From Chryseobacterium vrystaatense (GTDB lineage: Bacteria; Bacteroidota; Bacteroidia; Flavobacteriales; Weeksellaceae): 64,000 nucleotides of DNA. The DNA is taken from assembly GCF_000737765.1 (NCBI RefSeq), contig NZ_JPRI01000006.1, positions 180,874-244,873 on the forward strand. The letters are read 5' to 3'. This document shows positions 17,791-27,762 of this stretch, piece by piece. The notes under the pieces were generated by a model, which did no database searches, was not told the origin of the DNA, and saw nothing but the letters and a program-made list of their open reading frames with translations. The position numbers and the translations under genes are program-made. Numbering within the stretch: position 1 is the stretch's first letter; every line of letters starts with the position of its first letter.

Positions 17791-17873
17791 ATTTTAATGT
17801 ATAAAATATGCTATTATCATGGAATTTTAACAAAAAAATATTTGAATAAATGTATTAATAATGGAAAAATTAG

Positions 17874-17881
17874 TAGATTTG
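17874..17881 (+). promoter_or_regulatory. -7 box for the FnIII/GEVED cargo gene
   Basis: TAGATTTG matches TAnnTTTG. It would leave a ~150-base leader containing the hairpin at 17952-17974. The same octamer precedes the gene at 22706. Confidence 0.45.
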
Positions 17882-17951
17882 TGTAATTATTAAAATATTA
17901 GCGTATGACCTAAAAACTATTTTTTTTCAGTACAGATTATCTGTAAAAGGA

Positions 17952-17974
17952 TGTTCCAAAAGTATATTGGAACA
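17952..17974 (+). repeat. Leader hairpin before the FnIII/GEVED gene
   Basis: TGTTCCAA and TTGGAACA are exact inverted copies with a 7-base loop. An A-run, not a T-run, follows, so this is not a standard terminator; a leader structure or protein site is possible. Confidence 0.45.
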
Positions 17975-18034
17975 CCAAAAAAAAGGAAACACTATACTTA
18001 CTTACTATTATTATCATTTTAAATTTGAAAAAAT

Positions 18035-21000
18035 ATGAGTGTATTTTTACTCTGTAAAACGAGCAGGCCCTTCAGGGTGCTCATAACATTGCTGTGTATG
18101 GTCTTCGGGCTGTTTACACAGGCACAAACGGTTACAATTGGTGCCGGAACGGCTACTCAAAGATATCCTTTGGGTTCTTTCTTTGGATTTGAAAGATCTG
18201 CTTCACTTTATACTGCAGCAGAAATAGGTGTTCCTGCCGGAGGAAGTGTTCTGTCTGTAGCATGGAATTCTACTGCTGCAACGAGCGTTAACCTTCCGGT
18301 AAAGATTTATATAAAATCTGTTCCAAGCGCAACCACTACCCTTACGTCACAAGATTGGGCTACATCAACTACTGGAGCCACTTTAGTGTATACTGGTAAC
18401 ATAGCCAGTTTGCCTACAGGATGGAACACTGTTACACTGCAAAATTCGCATTATTACAACGGTACAGATAACCTTGTCGTTTTAGTTGAAACCAATTTTG
18501 GAGGTTCCGGTGGAGGAACATCTGCAGGGGGTGCAATCACCTATACTACTGCTACTTCAAGACATATGTATATCCAGCAGGATACTACGGCACCTACAGG
18601 GACCGGGACAACTTCTGGAAGCAGACCTAATGTTCAGTTAACTTTTGGTCCTGCTCCTACATGTATACCACCATCGGGAGTAACTTTAGGAACGGTAACG
18701 ACAACAAGCGCATTCATCAGCTGGACTGCTCCTTCTTCTGTTCCGGCAGGAGGATATGATGTATATTACACTACATCTCCTACAGCCCCAACGACTGCAA
18801 CACCACCATCACAAACGATAACTACAGGAACCAGTACGACGCTTTCTCCGTTAATTCCAAATACCACATACTACGTATGGGTAAGATCAAGATGTAGCGC
18901 GACAGACCAGAGTACATGGATGGGTCCGGTAACTGTACTTACAGGATATTGTACTCCATCAGCAGGTACCAGCTCACAGACCTATTACCTGAATAATATT
19001 ACTACAACAGGTGGGATTTCGAATTTAAATTATACAGCTAACTCCTTTACAGGATATGTTGACAATTCTGCCTCAACTGTTTTAGCAATACCTACAGGTT
19101 CTGTGGCTGTGAATTTAACAACCAGCGGAACCAGTACATATCATCATTATATCTGGGTAGACTGGAATAATAATATGAATTTTAATGACCCGGGGGAAAC
19201 GATCCTGGCCACTACGGCCTGGACTGCATCAGCAACAGGAACAATCGCAATTCCGGCTGGGCAGCCTGCTGGAAATTACAGAGTAAGAACTGCGACGACA
19301 GACTCAGGGACTCTTACTCCTTGTGGACCTGCTCCATGGGGGAACTACGTAGACTTTACATTGTCTGTAATTAGTTTACAGCCTTGTAATGCAGCAGTGC
19401 CACCTACGAATATTACAGTTACCAATGTAACTCCAAGTACTGCTCTTGTTTCATGGATTCCAACAATAGGAGGAACCTACGTCGTACGATACAGACCTAT
19501 AACAGGTGGAGCATGGACTACTGTGAATATCAATACAGCGCTTACAAGTACGACTACTTTGCTGAACCTTACAGAGTCAACACAATATGAAGTTCAGATC
19601 GCTACGGTATGTGGTGGTACGACGGGAGCATTCTCGTCCAGTGTCAACTTTACGACTCCTGCTCTTACGTATTGTACTGCTAATCCTACGGGTACAACAA
19701 CCCCATCAGGTTACATCAGTAACGTAACTGTTACTCCTACGAATGCACCTCTTATGGTAAGTGCTTCTGCGTATGATGGTTATAAAGATTATTTTACGGA
19801 TCCTACCAGAGTTGTTACATTGGTAAGAAATTCCAGCAATAACAAAATCAGTGTTACTAAATATTATCCTGCTACTTCAAGTTCATATGCTGTAGTTGCA
19901 TGGATTGATTATAACAGAAACGGGATCTTTGAAGTTGGTGAAAAAATATTGGATACCACTTATAATACAACTACTCCGGTAACCAATAATAATTTCACAG
20001 TACCGGCATTACCAAATGTTTATAATGGTACACTTACAACCCGTATGCGTGTCATTATGAGATACTTTGATGTACCTCAGGCTTGTGGAACCTTTAGTGA
20101 AGGTGAAGTAGAAGATTATGCGGTACGATTTATTGATCAGCCGGTATGTTCAACTGCTGCTCCAACTGGTCTTACGGTTTCAAACCTTACAGCTACAACA
20201 GCTACATTCTCTTGGGTTGCTGCTACGGGAGCTACTTATTCATTGAGATACAGAAAAGTGGGTTCAGGAACAGCCGGATGGGTTACTGTAGATCCGGTAC
20301 CAGCTCCTGGAAATGTATATACAACTCCTGCTACTCCAGGATTAACAGAACAGACTCAGTATGAAGTTCAGGTGGCAACCAGATGTAGTGGTACTTTGGG
20401 TGGATATTCAACGTTAGTACCATTTACTACACCACCAATATCATATTGCCAAATGACAGGAACGGGAACTAACGACCACATTGCTAATGTAACGGTTACT
20501 TCTTCCAACCCTGGTGTACCTGTAATGAACAATACTTCTGTACAGACCAATTATATCAGTTATAATACACCTGCAACACTTATTACTCTTGATGCTAACT
20601 CAATTAACAACAAGATTTCAGTGGCTAAAGGATGGTTGACCTCAACAAACAGTGATGCGGTTACCGCATGGATTGACTTTAACAGAAACGGAGTGTTTGA
20701 AGCTTCTGAGCAAATTCTTACTTCTCCATCAAGTACTACAACTCCTGTTTTCAATAATAGCTTCTCTGTTCCGGCAGGTGCTTATACAGGACCGCTTACG
20801 ACTACCATGAGAGTTGTACTTAGACGTACAAGTGCTCCGGTAATGTGTAGTAACCCTGTTAATGGTGAAGTTGAAGATTACGCTGTAAGAATAAGACCAT
20901 GTAGTAATGCCCTGCCAAACGCACCGGTATTTACGCCGACTCATAATTCTGTGTCTATTGCTTTATCAGGAAGTGCAACCAACGTAAGCTATCTGGTAAG

Positions 21001-22447
21001 ATACAGAGCAGTGGCAACTCCTCCGGGAGCATGGATAGATGTGTATGCTTCTACATTGTTAGGTAACATTCCTCTGGTAATTAACGGTTTAATTCCGGCT
21101 ACCACTTATGAAGTTCAGGTGGCTACAGTTTGTGGAGATGTTATCGGTGCATTTACACCTATTAAAACATTCGTAACAAGATGTGATCCTACACCTCCGA
21201 ATGTTACCATAAGTAATATTACGACAAACTCTGCATTGATTACATGGGCACCGCTTTCAGCCAGTTCTACTTATACAGTAGAATGGAGAAAAGTAGGAAC
21301 TACTACATGGACTCAAATCAACAATATTGCTCTTCCTACCAATACTTACCTGTTGGGCGGTCTTGATCCATATACAAAGTATGAAGTAAGAGTGGCCAAT
21401 AAGTGCGTTGGAGAAAATACACTTAACCCGTACTCAAATCCGAAAGTATTTACTACGGAAAGAATATGTGACCTTCCACCTCCAGGATTTACGATCCTTC
21501 AACTTTTCCCTACATGGGCTGAAGTTACATGGGAAGGCTTCCCGGGTGCGACTTATATCCTGAGATACAGAAAAGTTGGAATTCCGAGCTGGACTAATGT
21601 TCCTTTGACCACGAATACCCACACCATAACAGGATTATTGGAAGAAACGAAATATGAAATGCAGGTTGTGAACGTTTGTAACGGTACGCCGGGTACATAC
21701 ACACCTCCATATTATTTCACTACACCTACAGTGGTTTATTGTCAGATGGGTTCTCTAAATTCTGTGAACGAGCATATCTCTAAAGTTACGGTAGTACCAA
21801 ACGGAAGACCTAAAATGGAGAATGCTTCCGGACCATCTAGCTATACAAACTATACTGGAGTACCTGCAACATTTATTGAAATGGTTCAGGGATCTACAGG
21901 AAACCAAATCACGATTGAGAAAAAGTGGAATGGAACGAATCATGACGAAGGCGTTGCCGTATGGATTGATTTCAACAGAAACGGATCGTTTGATATAGAT
22001 GAAATGGTATTCTCTTCACCACCGAATACAACGAGTCCCGTTACAGGAACATTCAACGTACCGGTAGATGCTTTTGTGAGCATGACAAACTATAAGTACG
22101 TCGTGATGAGAGTTGCTTTGATGAGAGATGGAATTCCAGTAAACTGTACTAACTTTGCCAATGGTGAAGTAGAAGATTACTCAGTAAGAATTTCTAAACC
22201 TGGAGTACCTAATTCTGTTAACCAAACGGATATCCTGATTTACCCTAACCCGGTAAGCTCAGTATTGTATGTGAAGAATATCAGCAAAAGAGCGAAATAT
22301 AAAATTTACAATGCAGCAGGACAGGTGATCGGTGACGGTATCCTACTGAACAATCAGATTAATGTAAGTAAACTGATCAACGGTGTCTATGTTATAGATA
22401 TTGAAGATGACGGTAAGACAGTTCAGAAGAAGTTTATTAAAGAATAA
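18035..22447 (+). CDS. Giant T9SS cargo protein with FnIII and GEVED domains (1470 aa)
   Basis: A signal peptide (~1-31, ending FTQAQ) leads into an adhesin-like, Thr/Ser/Asn-rich mosaic with about six fibronectin III domains (each opening Cys-x-x-x-x-P) and four GEVED-type domains. Three of these end in GEVEDY and the first in GNYVDF. Each GEVED domain has an EF-hand-like loop (for example DFNRNGVFEASE), suggesting calcium binding. The last ~75 residues (IYPNPVSSVLYVKN...KKFIKE) are a type A T9SS sorting domain. There is no HExxH motif, so unlike its neighbours it is not a protease; surface adhesion or glycan binding is likelier. Its C-terminal ~900 residues are colinear with the protein at 22706. 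Confidence 0.85.
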   Translation: MSVFLLCKTSRPFRVLITLLCMVFGLFTQAQTVTIGAGTATQRYPLGSFFGFERSASLYTAAEIGVPAGGSVLSVAWNSTAATSVNLPVKIYIKSVPSATTTLTSQDWATSTTGATLVYTGNIASLPTGWNTVTLQNSHYYNGTDNLVVLVETNFGGSGGGTSAGGAITYTTATSRHMYIQQDTTAPTGTGTTSGSRPNVQLTFGPAPTCIPPSGVTLGTVTTTSAFISWTAPSSVPAGGYDVYYTTSPTAPTTATPPSQTITTGTSTTLSPLIPNTTYYVWVRSRCSATDQSTWMGPVTVLTGYCTPSAGTSSQTYYLNNITTTGGISNLNYTANSFTGYVDNSASTVLAIPTGSVAVNLTTSGTSTYHHYIWVDWNNNMNFNDPGETILATTAWTASATGTIAIPAGQPAGNYRVRTATTDSGTLTPCGPAPWGNYVDFTLSVISLQPCNAAVPPTNITVTNVTPSTALVSWIPTIGGTYVVRYRPITGGAWTTVNINTALTSTTTLLNLTESTQYEVQIATVCGGTTGAFSSSVNFTTPALTYCTANPTGTTTPSGYISNVTVTPTNAPLMVSASAYDGYKDYFTDPTRVVTLVRNSSNNKISVTKYYPATSSSYAVVAWIDYNRNGIFEVGEKILDTTYNTTTPVTNNNFTVPALPNVYNGTLTTRMRVIMRYFDVPQACGTFSEGEVEDYAVRFIDQPVCSTAAPTGLTVSNLTATTATFSWVAATGATYSLRYRKVGSGTAGWVTVDPVPAPGNVYTTPATPGLTEQTQYEVQVATRCSGTLGGYSTLVPFTTPPISYCQMTGTGTNDHIANVTVTSSNPGVPVMNNTSVQTNYISYNTPATLITLDANSINNKISVAKGWLTSTNSDAVTAWIDFNRNGVFEASEQILTSPSSTTTPVFNNSFSVPAGAYTGPLTTTMRVVLRRTSAPVMCSNPVNGEVEDYAVRIRPCSNALPNAPVFTPTHNSVSIALSGSATNVSYLVRYRAVATPPGAWIDVYASTLLGNIPLVINGLIPATTYEVQVATVCGDVIGAFTPIKTFVTRCDPTPPNVTISNITTNSALITWAPLSASSTYTVEWRKVGTTTWTQINNIALPTNTYLLGGLDPYTKYEVRVANKCVGENTLNPYSNPKVFTTERICDLPPPGFTILQLFPTWAEVTWEGFPGATYILRYRKVGIPSWTNVPLTTNTHTITGLLEETKYEMQVVNVCNGTPGTYTPPYYFTTPTVVYCQMGSLNSVNEHISKVTVVPNGRPKMENASGPSSYTNYTGVPATFIEMVQGSTGNQITIEKKWNGTNHDEGVAVWIDFNRNGSFDIDEMVFSSPPNTTSPVTGTFNVPVDAFVSMTNYKYVVMRVALMRDGIPVNCTNFANGEVEDYSVRISKPGVPNSVNQTDILIYPNPVSSVLYVKNISKRAKYKIYNAAGQVIGDGILLNNQINVSKLINGVYVIDIEDDGKTVQKKFIKE
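22236..22289 (+). repeat. 54-bp exact repeat, copy 1 (T9SS sorting domain)
   Basis: The bases encoding IYPNPVSSVLYVKNISK in this gene are identical over 54 positions to 27471-27524, while the flanks differ at many synonymous sites. This points to recent gene conversion. Confidence 0.8.
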
Positions 22448-22466
22448 CTTCAATTTCCAATAAATG

Positions 22467-22493
22467 AAGCCCTCAGAAATGAGGGCTTTTTTT
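22467..22493 (+). terminator. Intrinsic terminator, GAAA loop, copy 1
   Basis: AAGCCCTCA-GAAA-TGAGGGCTT followed by a T-run. The same hairpin recurs at 27702-27730. Confidence 0.9.
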
Positions 22494-22668
22494 ATGATAT
22501 CAAGTGACTTTGGTTTATTGTAGAATGTTTTTAACTGATAATTCAATAAATGTTGAAATTTTTATTTGTAATTGTGTTTATTGAGTGATTTTTTAATTTA
22601 TCTAATGTTTTGTTGTTTATTTTTCATTAATTTAATCAAATGTGTTTTTTTTTTAACATGAAATAGGT

Positions 22669-22676
22669 TAGATTTG
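22669..22676 (+). promoter_or_regulatory. -7 box for the 1658-aa protease gene
   Basis: TAGATTTG matches TAnnTTTG, 29 bases before the ATG at 22706, the same octamer as at 17874. Confidence 0.5.
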
Positions 22677-22705
22677 TGGGATTATTACAAAATATAGAAA
22701 AAGTT

Positions 22706-25700
22706 ATGAAAAAAAAATCTATTTCTTTCTTTTTCCTTTGCTTATTTGCTATGATGCACGCCCAGTGGACACCCACATCGTATCATGGAAAAGAAGTTGA
22801 CGAAGATTCAAAATCTAGCCAATTTTATTCTTTGGATATTTCACAGCTAAAATCAGCGCTGTCCCAAGCACAGGAAACAGGTAAAAATGCAAAGCCTGTT
22901 ATTATTTCTCTTCCGACCATGGATGGGAAAATTGAAAAATTTGCTGTTTACAGTTTTCCGGTTGTTGTGAAAGAACTGGAAACTCAGTATCAATTGGGTT
23001 CTTATGTAGGGGTAGGGATCGATGATCCTTCCAAATATTTAAGATTCAGTTTGGCCCCTAATGATTTTCAGTCAATGATCATTCAGGATGGAAATTATCA
23101 ATTTATTGACCCTGCTGATTCATCCAAGACTGTTTATAGAATTCATCCGAAAACAGGAAAAAATAAAAAAGGATTCGTATGTTCCACTGAGGAAAGTGAA
23201 AGTGCAAGACATGATATAGATGAGCTTTATCACAAAGGAAAAGCTTTCTTTAATCAGCCTGCAGACTTTGCAAAAAACTCAGATAAAAAGTACAGGACTT
23301 TAAGACTTGCTCTTTCGGTATGTGGAGAATATACGCAATATCATGGAGGTACTGTAGCCGGAGCACTTGCTGCGATGAATGCCACCCTTACGAGAATCAA
23401 CGGAGTCTACGAAAAAGATTTTGCCCTGCACCTTAATTTACAGAATTATCCAGGCTTAATTTATACTGATGCTGCTACAGACCCTTACTCTGCAACTCAG
23501 GGTGGAACTGCTAATGGTATTGTGGGCTGGAATGCTCAGGTACAGTCTGTCATTACCGCAGGTGTCGGTAACGCAAATTATGATATAGGACACTTATTTT
23601 CTCCTCCGGGAGCTGGAGGAAATGCTGGTTGTGTCGGCTGTATCTGCCGGGATAATCTCTTGCCAACATCCAATGATAAAGGTTCCGGATGGACATCTCC
23701 GGGCGGAAATCCCCCTGTCGGAGATAACTTTGATATAGACTATGTCGCCCATGAAATGGGACATCAGTTGGGAGGAGTTCACAGCTTTTCTTATGATCCT
23801 CCTCAATTAGGTTCTGCTACCAGTGTTGAACCCGGTTCAGGTTCGAGTATTATGGGCTATGCCGGGATTACCGGACCCACTACTGATGTTCAGCCACATT
23901 CAGATCCTTATTTTAATGTTACTAATATTACTGCTATTCAGGCGAATCTGATCAGTAAAACATGTGATGTTGAAACACCGATTATCAATACACCTCCGGT
24001 AATAACCCCACTTACTACCTATAACATTCCCAAGGGAACCGCTTTTGTCTTGACAGCATCTGCGACAGATGCAGAAAATGATCCTTTAACCTATAACTGG
24101 GAAGAAGTAGATATTGCGAATGAGGTGATCAATAATGCGAATCTTGGGAATACAGCCACAGGCCCTTCTTTCAGATCTGTGGCGCCATCTGCAGTGCCGG
24201 CACGTTATTTTCCCAGACTGTCATCTGTTCTTGCAGGTGTTTTGAATAATGCGAACAGCCTCTGGGAAGCTGTATCCACTGTGGCAAGAACAACTAAATT
24301 TACGGTGACGGTAAGGGATAACCATCCAATTGCCAATCAGCAGCAGACCCAATCAGCCACGCAGACCATTATCGTAGGAAACAACGGTCCTTTTGTAGTA
24401 AATCCAACCACAATATATAACAACGGACCTACCAATGTCACCTGGAATGTAGTCAATACAAATGCAGCACCCTATAATGCAGCTAATGTAAAAATAGATT
24501 TTACAACAGATAACGGAGCCACGTGGAATGTTGTTGCCGCATCAACCCCAAATGACGGAAATCAAGCCGTGGACTTCACTGCTTTTCCTTTGACGGTTGG
24601 AGGTACCGCAAAAATCAGAGTGAGTGCAATCAATAATGTATTTTATGCGATTGGTACTGCAGCAATAGCTACACTTCCTATCTGTACGACCACTGCACCT
24701 GGAGGGATCGTAGTTTCAGCCATTACACAGACGCAGGCAACCGTTACATGGAATGCTTCATTCAATGCAACCTATATTTTTCAATACCGTGTTGCTGGAA
24801 CTACAGCGTGGACTACGGTGACTCCGGCACCCACAATGAATACAGTTACCCTTAATACTCTTACAGCAGGTACACATTATGAATTTCAAATTGCTAACGT
24901 ATGTTCAGGAACAGCCGGAGCCTTTTCACCGGTTTCGACTTTCGTAACCCTATATTGTGCCGCAGCTTCTACGAATACGGATAATGGATATATCTCCAAT
25001 GTAACGGTAGGAGCAACCAACTCATATACGATGAGTAATACATCAGCCGCTGCCAACTATACAGACTATTCAGCTGATGTTACAAAATTGATAACACTGG
25101 TTCGTGGATCTGTAAATAACAGCATTTCAATTTCTAAATCCTGGCCAGCCGCTACCTCAAATAAAGCAGTAGCTGTCTGGATAGATTTTAACAAAAACGG
25201 AACCTTTGAGACGACTGAAAGAATTTTTAATGGAGCTAATAATACAACCACTCCGGTAACTGGAACATTTCCTGTACCTGCTACGGCTTATTCCGGACCG
25301 CTTACAACCCGTATGCGTGTTGTAATGAGAGATATCACCAATCCAGCTGCATGCGGTAACTTTACCAACGGAGAAGTAGAGGATTATGCGGTGAAGCTAA
25401 TAGACCAGGCAGTTTGTACAAATACTCCGCCGGCCAATATTACTGTAACGAACCTTACACCTGCCACTGCAAATGTTTCATGGATCGCTGCAAGTAATGC
25501 AACTTATGTACTGAGATACAGAAAAACAGGAACGACAGTCTGGACTACAGTGGATCCCGTACCCGCTCCCGGAAATACATATACTATTCCCGGCTTAACA
25601 GAGCAGACGCAATATGAAGTACAGGTAGCAACGAAATGTAACGGCAGCCAAAGTACATTCTCTCCTTCTATACAATTTACAACGCCCCCATTGACTTACT

Positions 25701-27682
25701 GTCCGATGACAGGTACCGGAACGAATGATCACATTTCAAATGTAACCGTTACTTCTGTAAATCCGGCTCTTCCGGTAATGGACAATTCATCAGCACAGAA
25801 CAACTACACGAGCTATAGTACACCTGCTACACTTATTACACTCGAAATAGGTTCGGTAGGGAATAAAATTTCTGTCGCTAAAGGATGGACGGGTACAACC
25901 AGCAGTGATGCGGTTACGGCATGGATAGATTTTAACAGAAACGGACAGTTTGAAACTTCAGAACAGATTCTTACTGCACCATCAAATACAACCACCCCGG
26001 TTACTGCTAATTTCGCTGTTCCTGCCACGGCTTATAATGGACCGCTGAACACCACCATGAGAGTCGTACTGAGACGTTCAGGTGCTCCTGTGATGTGTCA
26101 GAATGCAGTGAACGGAGAAGTTGAAGACTATGTGGTAAAATTAAAACCATGCAGCACGGCTATGCCGACTAATCCGACCGTTACAGGAATAACTCATAAT
26201 TCAGCTGTTATTAACTGGACAGCAGCAGCCAATAATCTTACATACCTACTGCAATACAGGGTACAGGGAACGGCTGCATGGACTTCAGTATATGTTACTT
26301 CAGTTCCGCACACCTTAAACAACCTGATTCCTTTTACTACTTATGAAGTACAGATTGCTGCCAATTGCGGAATGTCAACAGGTACATTTACATCCATTAA
26401 GGTATTTACAACAAAATGTGACCCTACACCTCCGGGAGTTTCAGTCACAAGTATTACGACCAATTCAGCTTTGGTTACCTGGACACCACTGGTAGCAGGC
26501 TCTACCTACTTGATGAGATGGAGAAAAGTAGGAGCAGCTACCTGGAACATTGTTAACCTGCCGGCTCCACCTGCAAATACCTATTCATTAACTAATTTAG
26601 ATCCATATACAAAATATGAAGTGCAGGTGGCCAATCAGTGTACGGGAGAAGCAACACCTAATCCATATTCAAACCCTGTTGTATTTACTACGCTCAGAAC
26701 CTGTCAACTTCCCCCTCCGGGATTAACGATAAATCAGCTTACGCCTACATCGGCTGAAGTAGTATGGGAAGGATTCCCCGGAGCAACTTATATTCTGAGA
26801 TACAGAAAAGTAGGGATTCCGAGCTGGACCAACATTCCATTGACGGTAAATACCCATACCATAACAGGATTATTAGAGGATACTAAATATGAAATGCAGG
26901 TAGTGAACATCTGTAATGGTACATCGGGAACTTATACACCTCCGTACTATTTCACAACACCTACAGTAGTGTATTGTCAGATGGCTTCCGGTAACTCATC
27001 AAATGAACATATTTCCAAAATTACCGTGACACCAAATGGAAGACCTAAAATGGAAAATGCTTCCGGACCGTCAAACTATACCGATTATACAGGTGTACCT
27101 GGTACATTCATAGAAATGGTTCAGGGATCTACAGGAAATCAGATCACGATTGAGAAAAAATGGAACGGAACCAATCATGATGAAGGAATTGCAGTATGGA
27201 TTGATTTCAACAGAAACGGATATTTTGATCTTGATGAAATGGTATTTTCATCACCGCCAAATACCACAACTCCGGTGACAGGAACATTCAATGTACCTAA
27301 TGATGCATTTGTAAGTATGACAAGCTATAAATATGTAGTCATGAGAATTGCATTGATGAGAGACGGAGTTCCTGTGAACTGTACAAGATTTGCTAATGGT
27401 GAGGTAGAGGATTACTCTGTGAGAATCTCCAAACCAGCAGTTGCTAATTCAGTGAATCAGACGGATATTATGATTTACCCTAACCCGGTAAGCTCAGTAT
27501 TGTATGTGAAGAATATCAGCAAAAAAGCAAAATATAAAATCTACAATGCAGCAGCACAGATTATCGCTCAGGGTATTTTATTAAACAACCAGATCAATGT
27601 GAGCAAACTGATCAACGGTGTTTATGTTTTAGATATCGAAGACAACGGTAAATCCGTACAGAAGAAATTTATTAAAGAATAA
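22706..27682 (+). CDS. T9SS-secreted reprolysin-like metalloprotease with FnIII/GEVED tail (1658 aa)
   Basis: A large secreted zinc protease. Signal peptide MKKKSISFFFLCLFAMMHAQ is followed by an M12B-like catalytic region with HEMGHQLGGVH (349-359), a methionine turn (SSIMGYAG) and a Cys cluster (GCVGCIC). The N-terminal ~650 residues align with the protease at 14859, including AKNSDKKYRTLRLA. The rest, with five FnIII and three GEVED domains (each ending GEVEDY), aligns with the 18035 protein through to its sorting signal (IYPNPVSSVLYVKN...KKFIKE). It is thus a chimera of its two neighbours. The ATG at 22706 begins the signal peptide; an upstream in-frame start at 22676 falls within the promoter. 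Substrate unknown. Confidence 0.88.
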   Translation: MKKKSISFFFLCLFAMMHAQWTPTSYHGKEVDEDSKSSQFYSLDISQLKSALSQAQETGKNAKPVIISLPTMDGKIEKFAVYSFPVVVKELETQYQLGSYVGVGIDDPSKYLRFSLAPNDFQSMIIQDGNYQFIDPADSSKTVYRIHPKTGKNKKGFVCSTEESESARHDIDELYHKGKAFFNQPADFAKNSDKKYRTLRLALSVCGEYTQYHGGTVAGALAAMNATLTRINGVYEKDFALHLNLQNYPGLIYTDAATDPYSATQGGTANGIVGWNAQVQSVITAGVGNANYDIGHLFSPPGAGGNAGCVGCICRDNLLPTSNDKGSGWTSPGGNPPVGDNFDIDYVAHEMGHQLGGVHSFSYDPPQLGSATSVEPGSGSSIMGYAGITGPTTDVQPHSDPYFNVTNITAIQANLISKTCDVETPIINTPPVITPLTTYNIPKGTAFVLTASATDAENDPLTYNWEEVDIANEVINNANLGNTATGPSFRSVAPSAVPARYFPRLSSVLAGVLNNANSLWEAVSTVARTTKFTVTVRDNHPIANQQQTQSATQTIIVGNNGPFVVNPTTIYNNGPTNVTWNVVNTNAAPYNAANVKIDFTTDNGATWNVVAASTPNDGNQAVDFTAFPLTVGGTAKIRVSAINNVFYAIGTAAIATLPICTTTAPGGIVVSAITQTQATVTWNASFNATYIFQYRVAGTTAWTTVTPAPTMNTVTLNTLTAGTHYEFQIANVCSGTAGAFSPVSTFVTLYCAAASTNTDNGYISNVTVGATNSYTMSNTSAAANYTDYSADVTKLITLVRGSVNNSISISKSWPAATSNKAVAVWIDFNKNGTFETTERIFNGANNTTTPVTGTFPVPATAYSGPLTTRMRVVMRDITNPAACGNFTNGEVEDYAVKLIDQAVCTNTPPANITVTNLTPATANVSWIAASNATYVLRYRKTGTTVWTTVDPVPAPGNTYTIPGLTEQTQYEVQVATKCNGSQSTFSPSIQFTTPPLTYCPMTGTGTNDHISNVTVTSVNPALPVMDNSSAQNNYTSYSTPATLITLEIGSVGNKISVAKGWTGTTSSDAVTAWIDFNRNGQFETSEQILTAPSNTTTPVTANFAVPATAYNGPLNTTMRVVLRRSGAPVMCQNAVNGEVEDYVVKLKPCSTAMPTNPTVTGITHNSAVINWTAAANNLTYLLQYRVQGTAAWTSVYVTSVPHTLNNLIPFTTYEVQIAANCGMSTGTFTSIKVFTTKCDPTPPGVSVTSITTNSALVTWTPLVAGSTYLMRWRKVGAATWNIVNLPAPPANTYSLTNLDPYTKYEVQVANQCTGEATPNPYSNPVVFTTLRTCQLPPPGLTINQLTPTSAEVVWEGFPGATYILRYRKVGIPSWTNIPLTVNTHTITGLLEDTKYEMQVVNICNGTSGTYTPPYYFTTPTVVYCQMASGNSSNEHISKITVTPNGRPKMENASGPSNYTDYTGVPGTFIEMVQGSTGNQITIEKKWNGTNHDEGIAVWIDFNRNGYFDLDEMVFSSPPNTTTPVTGTFNVPNDAFVSMTSYKYVVMRIALMRDGVPVNCTRFANGEVEDYSVRISKPAVANSVNQTDIMIYPNPVSSVLYVKNISKKAKYKIYNAAAQIIAQGILLNNQINVSKLINGVYVLDIEDNGKSVQKKFIKE
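27471..27524 (+). repeat. 54-bp exact repeat, copy 2 (T9SS sorting domain)
   Basis: Identical to 22236-22289; see that entry. Confidence 0.8.
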
Positions 27683-27701
27683 TAATTTAATTTCAAATCT
27701 A

Positions 27702-27730
27702 CAAAGCCCTCAGAAATGAGGGCTTTTTTT
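27702..27730 (+). terminator. Intrinsic terminator, GAAA loop, copy 2
   Basis: AAGCCCTCA-GAAA-TGAGGGCTT plus T-run, the same stem and loop as at 22467-22493. It lies between this gene and the convergent ABC exporter gene. Confidence 0.9.
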
Positions 27731-27762
27731 ATGCAATATTTGCTGAAGTTTTATTTGGATGT

